DNA of 64,000 bases from JBCBGF01 sp039193455 (GTDB taxonomy: Bacteria > Pseudomonadota > Alphaproteobacteria > Rhodobacterales > Rhodobacteraceae): positions 99,733-163,732 of the forward strand of contig JBCCWO010000007.1 of the NCBI GenBank assembly GCA_039193455.1, read 5' to 3'. Numbering within the stretch: the stretch's first letter is position 1; each line of letters opens with the position of its first letter. This document shows, piece by piece, positions 34,039-41,839 of the stretch. Below the pieces are notes generated by a model. That model had not been told where the DNA came from. It saw only the letters and a list, made by a program, of their open reading frames with translations, and searched no databases. Position numbers and translations under genes: made by a program.

Positions 34039-34357
34039 CCGCTGGACCAGATCCGTGGTGGCCGGAATACCGTTGCTGGTTTTCCTCGCCCCTCGTACAG
34101 CAATGCGGCCATCCAAGGATTGCCCCCATCCAGCTCCCAGGCACGGGCCGGCTTGCCGGCCCGTGCCGCATTAAACGGCGCTGTCGAGCAGCAGGGCCAG
34201 CCCGCCGAAACCTTAGCAGTCCTTTACCGTCTGGCCTGCGGCAGGCTGGCCCATCACTGATTTCATTGAGTTATTTCCTGTGCACTTGCATTTTGAAGAA
34301 ACCGATTTTTGACGGACTGCCGCTAGATCGAAGGCAGCAGACAAGGACCCGACCGCT
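34039..34357. other. Gap with a very short minus-strand ORF
   Basis: 319 nt without a solid gene. It contains the hairpin described separately and, on the minus strand at 34213-34266, a 17-codon ORF beginning MKSVMGQPAAG with AGGAAA 7 nt before its ATG. That peptide is too short to judge. An internal inverted repeat CCTGCGGCAGG lies within it. The stretch 34260-34320 is AT-rich and may hold promoters. Confidence 0.4.
34140..34167. terminator. 12-bp GC hairpin after the small ORFs
   Basis: Perfect stem GGCACGGGCCGG (34140-34151) with CCGGCCCGTGCC (34156-34167) around CTTG. No T tract on the plus strand, so termination efficiency is uncertain; it may also protect an RNA 3' end. Confidence 0.65.
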
Positions 34358-34738
34358 TTGCAGACCGTTTCATCCATGGTGCCCCACGACACCGCCTTCG
34401 TAGATCCCACCCGTATAGAGCATCTGGTTCGCCAGATCGGCACCGGCGCGGCCGAGCGGTTTGTCGGCCGAACGTTGGAGGATCTGGCCGTGCTTTTGAA
34501 CAGGTTGGAGCGGGCGCAGACCGCGGGCGACGGGTCGGGGATCGTCGCGCATGCCAGCGCCCTGACCACGATCGCGGACGAGCTTGGGTTGGTGACAGTG
34601 GGGCGGGTGGCGGACGATGTCGTGCGTGCCATCGCCCGCGGGGATGAGGCCGCGCTGGGCGCCATCATCGCCCGCCTGATGCGGGTTGGCGAACAGTCTC
34701 TGGTCGCGGTTTGGTCGGCGCACGACATGTCGCTCTGA
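34358..34738 (+). CDS. Hpt-domain-like protein
   Basis: 126 residues, all helical by inspection. The middle segment VAHASALTTIADELGLVTVGRVADDVV, with H65, resembles the phospho-accepting helix of histidine phosphotransfer domains (A-H-x-L-x5-E-x-L/I-G). If right, it would relay phosphate between a histidine kinase and a response regulator encoded elsewhere. Start is uncertain: TTG 34358 has AAGGA upstream, while ATG 34376 has none. It lies 62 nt before the aminopeptidase gene on the same strand. Confidence 0.6.
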   Translation: MQTVSSMVPHDTAFVDPTRIEHLVRQIGTGAAERFVGRTLEDLAVLLNRLERAQTAGDGSGIVAHASALTTIADELGLVTVGRVADDVVRAIARGDEAALGAIIARLMRVGEQSLVAVWSAHDMSL

Positions 34739-34800
34739 CGACTTGCGGGTCGCCCGCCAGCGGGTAGGGTACGGCGCAGACCCGACGACGGAGAGACGCC

Positions 34801-36186
34801 ATGCCGCCGCTGACATTTGCCGCTGACACGTCCGCGGCCATCCCGTTGCACGGGATCTCGAGCGATGGATTGGCCGACTGGCTGGCCGGAATTGCCGCCG
34901 AGCATGCGGCCTGGCTGGAGGCAACGGGTTTCACGGCGCGTGCAGGCCAGGCGGCGGTGGTGCCGGATGGCGCCGGCGGGATAGCCTTTGCGGTGGCGGG
35001 CCTGGGCAAATTGGCCGAGGCGGGACGGGCCCGGTTCAAGTTTGCCGATGTTCGCAGCGCCCTGCCCAAGGGCACCTACCGGCTGGCATCCGATCTGCGC
35101 GGCGCGGCGCTGAAGGAGGCGGCCCTTGGTTGGCTCCTCGCCGGATACCGATTTGACCGCTATGCCAAGGCCACACCGCCGGCCGCCGAGCTGATTGCGC
35201 CGGAAGGCATCGATGCGGCCCGGGTCGAGGCGATTGCAGCCGGGGAAGCGCTGACCCGCGATCTGATCAACACGCCCGCGGCGGATATGGGCCCGCCGGA
35301 CCTGGAAGCCGCAGCCCGCGCCTTGGCCAGCGACTATGCCGCCGCGATTGAGGTGGTGACGGGCGAGGCGTTGATCGACGGGAATTTTCCGATGATCCAC
35401 GCGGTCGGGCGCGCCGCCGACCGGGCCCCGCGGCTGATCGACCTGCGCTGGGGCGACAGCGGCCCGCGGGTGACGCTTGTGGGCAAGGGCGTGTGTTTTG
35501 ACACCGGCGGTCTGAACCTCAAGCCCGGCGGGTCGATGGGGTTGATGAAGAAGGATATGGGCGGGGCGGCGACGGTGCTGGGGCTGGCGCGCATGATCAT
35601 GTCGCAAGGCCTTAACATCCGCCTGCGCGTGCTTATCCCGGCGGTTGAAAACAGCGTCAGCGCGGCGGCGTTCCGGCCGCAGGACATCCTGACGTCGCGC
35701 AAGGGCCTGACGGTCGAGGTCAACAACACCGATGCCGAGGGGCGGTTGGTTCTGGCCGATGCGCTGGCGCTTGCGGATGAGGAAGACTGCGACCTCATCG
35801 TTTCGATGGCGACGCTCACCGGGGCGGCCCGCGTGGCGGTGGGCCCGGATCTGGCGCCGTTCTACACCGACGACACTGGTATGGCGCGCATGTTGGAGAC
35901 AGCCGCGATCGAGACGCGGGATCCCGTATGGCGCATGCCGTTTTGGGAGCCTTACGAGGCGATGATCGAACCGGGGATTGCCGATCTCGACAATGCGCCG
36001 AAGGGCGGGTTTGCGGGGTCGATCACCGCGGCGCTGTTTCTGCGCCGGTTCGTCGAGAAGGCGCCGCGCTACATCCACTTTGACATCTACGGCTGGCAAC
36101 CCGCATCCGCGCCGGGTCGGCCCAAGGGCGGCGTCGGGCAGGGGGCCCGCGCGTTGTTTCAGGCGCTGCCCGAGCTGGCGGGATGA
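34801..36186 (+). CDS. Leucyl aminopeptidase family M17 protein
   Basis: Cytoplasmic two-metal peptidase removing N-terminal residues from peptides. 461 residues: N-terminal variable domain (1-140), then the catalytic domain with VGKGVCFDTGGLNLKP, GGAATVLGLA and the signature NTDAEGRLVLADAL (about 309-322) that carries metal ligands. Its stop overlaps the NlpC/P60 gene by 4 nt, a pairing common in this group that suggests a shared role in peptide or peptidoglycan turnover. Confidence 0.94.
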   Translation: MPPLTFAADTSAAIPLHGISSDGLADWLAGIAAEHAAWLEATGFTARAGQAAVVPDGAGGIAFAVAGLGKLAEAGRARFKFADVRSALPKGTYRLASDLRGAALKEAALGWLLAGYRFDRYAKATPPAAELIAPEGIDAARVEAIAAGEALTRDLINTPAADMGPPDLEAAARALASDYAAAIEVVTGEALIDGNFPMIHAVGRAADRAPRLIDLRWGDSGPRVTLVGKGVCFDTGGLNLKPGGSMGLMKKDMGGAATVLGLARMIMSQGLNIRLRVLIPAVENSVSAAAFRPQDILTSRKGLTVEVNNTDAEGRLVLADALALADEEDCDLIVSMATLTGAARVAVGPDLAPFYTDDTGMARMLETAAIETRDPVWRMPFWEPYEAMIEPGIADLDNAPKGGFAGSITAALFLRRFVEKAPRYIHFDIYGWQPASAPGRPKGGVGQGARALFQALPELAG

Positions 36187-37010
36187 CCGACCGGCGGTTC
36201 TTTCCCGGAAACGCGCGGGTTGTTCTGGCCGGAACGCCGGGCGCGGCGGCTGGCGCGAAAGAGGTGGCCGGAACGCCCGGGACGGTTGCGGTGCCCTATG
36301 CCGAGCTGCTTGCCACTCCGGGCGGTGTGCGGGACCGGCAGCTTTTGTTCGGGGATGCGTTCAATGTGCTGGAAGAGGGCGAGGGCTGGCTCTTTGGACA
36401 GTCCGGCAAGGACGGCTATGTTGGCTACCTTGCCGCCGGAACGCTTAGCGCGCCGGTCGCGCCCACGCATTTCGTGGCCCAACGCTCCACCCATGCCTAT
36501 GCCGCGCCGGATGTGAAGGCCGCCGATCTGCGCCCGCTCAGCTTTGGGTCGCCCCTGCGCGTGGTGACTGAAGAGCGCAAGTATTTCGAACTGGCCGATG
36601 GCAGCTTTGTTCCAAAGACGCACCTGCGCCCGTTGGATCAGCCGTTTCGCGACATGGTGACGGTTGCGCAGGTGTTCTTCGGCGCGCCGTACCTGTGGGG
36701 CGGCAATACGGCCTGGGGTCTGGATTGTTCGGCGCTGGTGCAGATCGCCGTTATGGCGACGGGCAATGCCTGCCCGCCGGACAGCGATGTCCAGGCCGCC
36801 GGTTTGGGCGACGAGATTGCATTGGATTCGCCGGTCGCGCGGGGGGATCTGTTTTTCTGGGCAGGTCACGTGGCCATCGCGGTGGATGGTGAGACGCTGA
36901 TTCACGCGAATGCGCATCATATGGCGGTGGCGTATGAGCCGCTGGCGGCGGCGCTGGCCCGGATCGAGGCGCAGGAGGGGGCCGGTGTGACCGTGCGGCG
37001 GCGGCTTTAG
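36183..37010 (+). CDS. NlpC/P60 family hydrolase with SH3-like domains
   Basis: 275 residues. The first 150 form bacterial SH3-like repeats (LLFGDAFNVLEEGEGWLFGQ, FGSPLRVVTEERKYFEL); the C-terminal NlpC/P60 domain has the catalytic Cys in NTAWGLDCSALVQ (about 177-189) and His in FWAGHVAIAVDGE. Such enzymes cleave gamma-D-glutamyl-diaminopimelate peptides. No signal peptide is seen, so a cytoplasmic recycling role is possible. The stop overlaps the convergent DUF2794 gene stop. Confidence 0.92.
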   Translation: MTDRRFFPGNARVVLAGTPGAAAGAKEVAGTPGTVAVPYAELLATPGGVRDRQLLFGDAFNVLEEGEGWLFGQSGKDGYVGYLAAGTLSAPVAPTHFVAQRSTHAYAAPDVKAADLRPLSFGSPLRVVTEERKYFELADGSFVPKTHLRPLDQPFRDMVTVAQVFFGAPYLWGGNTAWGLDCSALVQIAVMATGNACPPDSDVQAAGLGDEIALDSPVARGDLFFWAGHVAIAVDGETLIHANAHHMAVAYEPLAAALARIEAQEGAGVTVRRRL

Positions 37011-37354
37011 TCCACCGCGCGGATAAGCTTGCGCTCAAGCACCCGCAGCACGGTTTTCAGGTCATGCCCGCGGCGCAGGATGCGACCGTCCATGCCAATA
37101 ACGGCATACATGCCCTGTTTGTCCCGCAATTTGGGGCGTTTTTCGATCCGGTAGATCGGATGTTCCGCCGCGCGACGGAAAATCGAGAACACGGCAACCT
37201 CGCGCAGGAACGACATGCCATAGTCGCGCCATTCGCCCGCGGCGACAAAACGCCCGTAAACCCCTAAAATTTGGCCTAATTCCCGGCGGTCAAACACGAC
37301 CTGCTCGCGTGCTGGGTGGCCCGGTTCCGGGCGCTGCGGCGGTTGCATGTTCAT
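37007..37354 (-). CDS. DUF2794 family protein
   Basis: 115-residue conserved alphaproteobacterial protein of unknown function. The core EQVVFDRRELGQILGVYGRFVAAGEWRDYGM and the C-terminal RIEKRPKLRDKQGMYAVIGMDGRILRRG are characteristic. It has no signal or membrane segment and is rich in Arg. Convergent with the NlpC/P60 gene (stop codons overlap). Confidence 0.88.
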   Translation of the reverse strand: MNMQPPQRPEPGHPAREQVVFDRRELGQILGVYGRFVAAGEWRDYGMSFLREVAVFSIFRRAAEHPIYRIEKRPKLRDKQGMYAVIGMDGRILRRGHDLKTVLRVLERKLIRAVD

Positions 37355-37494
37355 CGCACAAGACTGGCGACGCGCCTGTGGGAAATCAAGCCCCGCCTAG
37401 GAATTGCCACAAAATAACCGCGGAAACGCACGACGCACACCGTTTTGCGGCCCCGATTGTGGAACAAAACTCGGCCCATAGCGAGAAATACGCT

Positions 37495-37589
37495 ACCCCG
37501 GTGCTGCGGATTAACAGCCCCCACCCAGCCCGCGGCACCGGGGACATCTCGTCAAGGAAAACGCCCGAGCAATCGCCAGGGCGTTTTTT
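37495..37589 (+). ncRNA. Candidate small regulatory RNA with C-rich loop and own terminator
   Basis: A 14-bp stem, CCCCGGTGCTGCGG (37496-37509) with CCGCGGCACCGGGG (37530-37543; one T-G pair), encloses a 20-nt loop containing CCCCCACCC. About 14 nt later comes a Rho-independent terminator. A possible -10, TACGCT (37489-37494), stands immediately before the stem. No protein gene on this strand needs a terminator here: the neighbour to the left is on the opposite strand. A C-rich loop could pair with Shine-Dalgarno regions of target mRNAs. Not recognised as a known RNA family. Confidence 0.5.
37558..37589 (+). terminator. Rho-independent terminator of the candidate small RNA
   Basis: AAAACGCCC (37558-37566) pairs with GGGCGTTTT (37579-37587); a run of six T starts at 37584. 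The loop is 12 nt. It is oriented on the plus strand and also matches AAAACGCCC on the other strand, so it could act in both directions. Confidence 0.85.
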
Positions 37590-37620
37590 CGTTTGGGCTG
37601 CATGCCTCCAACACTCTTGA

Positions 37621-37632
37621 CCGATTGGTCGG
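37621..37632. promoter_or_regulatory. Operator-like palindrome before paaI
   Basis: CCGATTGGTCGG, arms CCGA/TCGG, overlaps a -35-like TTGACC (37617-37622), 35 nt upstream of the paaI ATG. The TetR gene at the end of the same operon is the obvious candidate ligand; ACCGA/TCGGT-type half sites are usual for TetR regulators of phenylacetate genes. Confidence 0.5.
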
Positions 37633-37666
37633 CACTGTGCACTCCTGCGATCAGGGAGGACAGGTG

Positions 37667-38107
37667 ATGACGCCGCAAGAGCGCGCACGCCACTGTGCCG
37701 AAGCGATGTGGGCCAAGGATGCCGCATCGCAGGCGATGGGCTTTCGTTTGGGTGCGGTGGGGCCAGGGACGGCCGAGCTGTCGTTTCAGGTGCGCCCGGA
37801 CCAGCTGAACGGGCACGGGATTTGCCATGGCGGGTTTATCTTTGCGCTGGCCGACAGCGCCTTTGCCTTCGCCTGTAATACCTACAACACGGTTTGCGTC
37901 GCACAGCACAACACGATCTCTTACCTGTCCCCGGCGCAAGAGAGTGAAACGCTGACGGCCCGTGCGGTCGAACTGTCGCGGCAGGGCCGGAGCGGGCTGT
38001 ACGATGTGGCCGTGACCGCCGGGGATGGTCGCGCGATCGCGGCCTTTCGCGGTGCGAGCCGCCAGATTTCGGGCACGCATTTCGATGAACCGGCCGTGGC
38101 AGAGTGA
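37667..38107 (+). CDS. paaI: PaaI-type hotdog thioesterase
   Basis: Hydrolyses (hydroxy)phenylacetyl-CoA and related thioesters, relieving CoA trapping during aromatic degradation. 146 residues with the hotdog-fold signature LNGHGICHGGFIFALADSAFAFACN (about 47-71). ATG 37667 preceded by GGGAGGACAGG. First gene of a three-gene unit with a phenylacetate-CoA ligase and a TetR regulator. Confidence 0.92.
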   Translation: MTPQERARHCAEAMWAKDAASQAMGFRLGAVGPGTAELSFQVRPDQLNGHGICHGGFIFALADSAFAFACNTYNTVCVAQHNTISYLSPAQESETLTARAVELSRQGRSGLYDVAVTAGDGRAIAAFRGASRQISGTHFDEPAVAE

Positions 38108-38119
38108 GGGGAGCCTGAC

Positions 38120-39436
38120 GTGAAAGATCTGACGCCGCGGCGCAAGGACCTGGACCCGATCGAGATCGCGTCGCGCGATGAGATCGCGGGGCTGCAACTG
38201 ACGCGGATGCAGACGACGCTGCGTCATGCCTATGCGAATGTTCCGTTCTACACGGCGAGCTTTGATGCTGCGGGGGTGCACCCCGACGATCTGACATCGC
38301 TGGCGGATTTGGCGAAGTTTCCGTTCACCACAAAGGCGGATCTGCGCGAAAACTATCCCTTCGGCATGTTCGCGGTGCCGCGCGATCAGGTGGCGCGGGT
38401 GCATGCCTCGTCCGGCACGACCGGCCGACCGACCGTGGTGGGCTATACCAAGAACGACATCGATGTCTGGGCCACCGTAGTCGCCCGCTCGATGCGGGCA
38501 AGCGGGACGCGCCCGGGGGACGTGGTGCATGTGGCCTATGGCTATGGCCTGTTCACCGGGGGTCTGGGCGCCCATTACGGTGCCGAAAAGCTCGGCTGCA
38601 CCGTGGTGCCGGTGTCGGGCGGCATGACCGCCCGGCAGGTGCAGCTGATCGAGGATTTCGGGGCATCGACCGTCATGGTCACGCCGTCCTATGCGTTGTC
38701 GATTCTGGACGAGTATGCGGCGCAGGGGATCGACCCACGCGAGAGCCCCCTGGACGTCGGCATCTTTGGCGCCGAGCCGTGGACCAACGCGATGCGGCGC
38801 GAGATTGAGGATGCCTTCGACATGCATGCGGTCGACATCTATGGGCTGTCCGAGATCATCGGGCCCGGTGTTGCGAATGAGTGCGTTGAGACGAAGGATG
38901 GTCTGCATATCTGGGAGGATCACTTCTATCCCGAGATCGTGGACCCGGAGACGGGCGCGCCCGTGGCCGAGGGGGAGCGGGGCGAACTGGTCTTTACCTC
39001 GCTCACGAAAGAGGCGATGCCGATCATCCGCTACCGCACCCGGGATCTCACCCGGCTGATGCCCGGCACGGCGCGGTCGATGCGGCGGATGGAAAAGATC
39101 ACCGGGCGGTCCGACGATATGATCATCCTGCGCGGCGTGAACCTGTTTCCCACCCAGATCGAGGAACAGTTGATGGAGGTGGCCGAACTGGCGCCGCATT
39201 TTCAGATCGAGCTGAAGCGCGAGGGTCGGATGGATGCAATGCGCGTGCATGTCGAGGCGTTGCCGGGGCTCTCTGACCACGAAATGCGGGTGCATGCGGG
39301 GGCGACGCTGAAAGAGCGGATCAAGGATCGCGTGGGCGTTTCGGTCGCGGTGGAGGTGCATGATCCCGAAGGTGTCGCGCGCAGCCAGGGCAAGGCGGTG
39401 CGGATCGTCGACAACCGTCCGAAGGACGCGGAGTAA
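38120..39436 (+). CDS. paaK: Phenylacetate-CoA ligase
   Basis: Activates phenylacetate to phenylacetyl-CoA using ATP. 438 residues, standard length. AMP-binding motif HASSGTTGRPTVVGYT (about 95-110), YGLSEIIGPGVANEC and TGRSDDMIILRGVNLFPTQIEE near the C-terminal domain. Starts with GTG, preceded by GAGGGGAG. Stop overlaps the TetR gene as TAATG. The ring-oxygenase genes paaABCDE are not adjacent, so the pathway is completed elsewhere or this unit serves another aromatic acid. Confidence 0.95.
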   Translation: MKDLTPRRKDLDPIEIASRDEIAGLQLTRMQTTLRHAYANVPFYTASFDAAGVHPDDLTSLADLAKFPFTTKADLRENYPFGMFAVPRDQVARVHASSGTTGRPTVVGYTKNDIDVWATVVARSMRASGTRPGDVVHVAYGYGLFTGGLGAHYGAEKLGCTVVPVSGGMTARQVQLIEDFGASTVMVTPSYALSILDEYAAQGIDPRESPLDVGIFGAEPWTNAMRREIEDAFDMHAVDIYGLSEIIGPGVANECVETKDGLHIWEDHFYPEIVDPETGAPVAEGERGELVFTSLTKEAMPIIRYRTRDLTRLMPGTARSMRRMEKITGRSDDMIILRGVNLFPTQIEEQLMEVAELAPHFQIELKREGRMDAMRVHVEALPGLSDHEMRVHAGATLKERIKDRVGVSVAVEVHDPEGVARSQGKAVRIVDNRPKDAE

Positions 39437-40023
39437 TGCCCCGGGGGATCGCCAAGGACCACGCGGAAAAGCGTGAAGGCATCCGCAAGGCGGCGGCGAG
39501 CTATTTCGCCGATTACGGATTTGACCGGTCGTCGATGGCGGGCGCGGCCAAGGCGGCGGGCGTGTCCAAGGCGCTGATCTATCACTATTGGGACAGCAAA
39601 GAGGATCTGCTGTTCGATATTCTGGATGCGCACCTTGCGCGGCTTGCCGGGGTGGTCGACGAGGTGACGCCACCCGATCGGTTGCGGGCGCTGATCCGGG
39701 CGATCCTGCTGAATTACCGGGATGCGGATGCCGAGCATAAGTTGCAGATCGATGCGCTGCATACCCTGCCGCCCGAAAAGCGGGCGCCGCTGGTGGCGTA
39801 TCAGCGCCGGCTGGTCGAGGCGATGGGGGCCGCGCTGAACGAGGCCGAGCCTTTGGCGGTCGAACAGGGGCGGCTGAGGCCAGTGACCATGGCGGTTTTT
39901 GGCATGCTCAACTGGTTCTACATCTGGCACCGCCCGGGCCGGGGGATGAGCCGCGAGGAATATGCCGATCTTGTCGCCGATCTGGTGATGGGCGGTTTGC
40001 GTGGGCTGGCCGACGAGCCGTGA
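39436..40023 (+). CDS. TetR-family regulator of the paa unit
   Basis: 195 residues: N-terminal helix-turn-helix (SSMAGAAKAAGVSKALIYHYWDSKEDLLFDIL, about 35-66) and a ligand-binding domain with FGMLNWFYIWHRPG. PaaR-like regulators of this family repress phenylacetate genes until phenylacetyl-CoA binds; that role is inferred from the operon. It is coupled to paaK and convergent with imuB, whose stop lies 18 nt away. Confidence 0.85.
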   Translation: MPRGIAKDHAEKREGIRKAAASYFADYGFDRSSMAGAAKAAGVSKALIYHYWDSKEDLLFDILDAHLARLAGVVDEVTPPDRLRALIRAILLNYRDADAEHKLQIDALHTLPPEKRAPLVAYQRRLVEAMGAALNEAEPLAVEQGRLRPVTMAVFGMLNWFYIWHRPGRGMSREEYADLVADLVMGGLRGLADEP

Positions 40024-40041
40024 GCCGTGTTGGAGGGCCCT

Positions 40042-41697
40042 TCAGGCGAAGGCGCCCTGACAGAACCAGCCTGCCGACATCGTGCCGCCATGGGCGTAAT
40101 ACAGCCATAGCCGGTCGCCGTCTGCCGTCGTGACCCGCCAATAGTCCCGCACGCCCGAGCGCCAGTCAGGCTCATCCAGCCACCACTCCGGCGCGATGCG
40201 TTCCGGGCCGCTGGCCGCGATGGTTTCGAACGAGCGCCTGCGCCAGCGGAAGCTGAGCGGGGGATCGGGCGTGTCTTCGGCGGTGACAGGTTCGGGGCGC
40301 CAGAGCGTCAGCGGGCGGGGCGTGGGCGACGGCGGCCAGTCCTGCGCCGGTTCTGACCAGGCGGCGGCCATCACGCGGGCGGCCTTTTCCGGGATGTGGC
40401 TGTCGGCGGGATGCAGGCGGGTGACAGCCTCAAGCCCGATGCGCGCGCCGATCTTGCCGACCAGGTCGTCCATGGCGGTGTTGGCACTCATCTGGCGCAT
40501 CGCGTTTTGCGACGCTTCCAGATGGCCGCGATGCTGGTGCGCATGCAGGGGTTCGGTCACAGGCGCCGTGATCCGCACCCGGTCGATGCCAAAGCCCGCG
40601 TCAATCTCGGCCAGTTTCAGTGTCAGAAGCGGGCGGATGCGATCGGGCGCGGCGGTGGGGCGGGCCAGCCCCACCTCGACCCATTGCATGGTGTGATCGG
40701 CGCGGTGGCATTCCATCCGCACACGGCGGGCGCCCCGGCCTTTGGCGGTCAGCATCTCGGACAGGCGGGGGAGCAGGCGGTCGATGGCGGCGGCGATGTC
40801 GGATTCTAGCCCGATGGGATCGGGCATTGTCAGGCGGACCGCGAAATGCATGGGTGGTTTCGCGGGTGAGATCGGCTCGGGCTCGACCCCCAGCGCCTGG
40901 TCGAGCCGCTGCACCAGCACGCGCCCAAAGCGACGGCCCAGGGCAGCGCGGGGTTGACCGGCCAGATCATCGATCCGGCGCAGGCCCAGTCGGGTGAGTT
41001 CGGCCACGGTGTCGTCGTCAAGGCGCAGCGCGGCGACCGGCAGCGGGCCGAGCGCGGTGCGTGTCTGCCCCGGTGCGGCGATGGGGGCGGCGCGATTGCT
41101 GGGCGCGGTGGCCTTGGGGGCGGGCCCGCCGCGTTCCCAGTGCCGTCGCTTCGCCGCGCGCGAGCGGGTGGCATAAGCCTCTTGATCAATGGCATCGCCG
41201 CTGCGGGCCAAGGGCGCCGCCTGGCCCGCAAACCGGGCCAGTGCCCAGGCGGCCCCGGCGGTGTCGGCGATCCCGGTCTGGACGGTGAGGCCCAGCCCCT
41301 CACACTCTTCCATCACCTGCGCCACCAGCGCCGCTTCGCCCCCAAAGAGATGCGCACACCCCGTCAGATCGACGATCAGCGCATCGGGGGCTTCCTCGGC
41401 CACCCAGGGGCTGAACTTGCCCGCCCAGCGGCGCAGGCTGGCCAGAAACGCGGCCTCGGCTTGCGGGTTGCGCAGGCGGGTGACCAGATCGGGGCACATC
41501 GCGCGGGCATCGCGCAGGGGCTGGTCGCGGACCAGCCCGGCGGCATGGGCCGAGGCGGAAAGGGATGACAAAAGCTGCATATTCCCGCGATCTTCGGCAA
41601 TCGCGAAAGGGGCTTCGGCCAGCGCGGGGTCGCGGCGCAAAAGACGCTCGGCCCCCAGACGCGGGAACCAGAGCGACAGGATACGGCGGTTGGGCAT
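40042..41697 (-). CDS. imuB: ImuB-like Y-family polymerase protein
   Basis: 551-residue relative of Y-family DNA polymerases used in SOS mutagenesis with ImuA and DnaE2. MPNRRILSLWFPRLGAERLLRR and DALIVDLTGCAHLFGGE are typical of ImuB, which is thought to be catalytically inactive and to bring DnaE2 to the beta clamp. The DNA-binding region DDLAGQPRAALGRRFG is visible near the middle. A LexA box stands 20 nt upstream. Neither imuA nor dnaE2 is adjacent, which is unusual for this mutagenesis cassette. Confidence 0.88.
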   Translation of the reverse strand: MPNRRILSLWFPRLGAERLLRRDPALAEAPFAIAEDRGNMQLLSSLSASAHAAGLVRDQPLRDARAMCPDLVTRLRNPQAEAAFLASLRRWAGKFSPWVAEEAPDALIVDLTGCAHLFGGEAALVAQVMEECEGLGLTVQTGIADTAGAAWALARFAGQAAPLARSGDAIDQEAYATRSRAAKRRHWERGGPAPKATAPSNRAAPIAAPGQTRTALGPLPVAALRLDDDTVAELTRLGLRRIDDLAGQPRAALGRRFGRVLVQRLDQALGVEPEPISPAKPPMHFAVRLTMPDPIGLESDIAAAIDRLLPRLSEMLTAKGRGARRVRMECHRADHTMQWVEVGLARPTAAPDRIRPLLTLKLAEIDAGFGIDRVRITAPVTEPLHAHQHRGHLEASQNAMRQMSANTAMDDLVGKIGARIGLEAVTRLHPADSHIPEKAARVMAAAWSEPAQDWPPSPTPRPLTLWRPEPVTAEDTPDPPLSFRWRRRSFETIAASGPERIAPEWWLDEPDWRSGVRDYWRVTTADGDRLWLYYAHGGTMSAGWFCQGAFA

Positions 41698-41717
41698 CGT
41701 CAGGGGCAGCTGTTGAT

Positions 41718-41732
41718 GTTCTTGATATGTTC
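41718..41732. promoter_or_regulatory. LexA box before imuB
   Basis: GTTCTTGATATGTTC is an exact GTTC-N7-GTTC direct repeat, the alphaproteobacterial LexA operator, 21 nt from the imuB start codon. It predicts SOS induction of imuB. Confidence 0.88.
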
Positions 41733-41790
41733 TAACTTAGGGTGCCCGGCGTTATGAGTCGAGTCATGTCCCAAACTGCCGCTGCCAACG

Positions 41791-41822
41791 AAAAAGGCCC
41801 GCAACGAATGCGGGCCCTTTCC
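41791..41822 (-). terminator. Rho-independent terminator of yceI
   Basis: On the minus strand GGCCCGC-type stem (41796-41802 with 41810-41816) followed by TTTTT, 18-20 nt after the yceI stop. It also separates yceI from the imuB promoter. Confidence 0.88.
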
Positions 41823-41839
41823 AAACTATCAAAGGGTGC

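Larger units (their letters stand above)
37355..37666. other. Gap between DUF2794 and paaI, holding a candidate small RNA
   Basis: 312 nt. Besides the candidate small RNA (about 37495-37589) and the operator-like palindrome before paaI, it must contain the divergent DUF2794 promoter (37355-37440). The paaI reading frame stays open back to 37445 but shows no ribosome-binding site or similarity there. Confidence 0.5.

Noticed and set aside
34213..36099. 628-codon minus-strand frame over the aminopeptidase gene
   Set aside because: Antisense shadow of the M17 peptidase; low-complexity Arg/His/Ala composition typical of spurious frames.
37445..37666. N-terminal extension of PaaI
   Set aside because: Crosses the terminator hairpin and operator, lacks similarity; ATG 37667 has GGGAGGACAGG and fits the family start.
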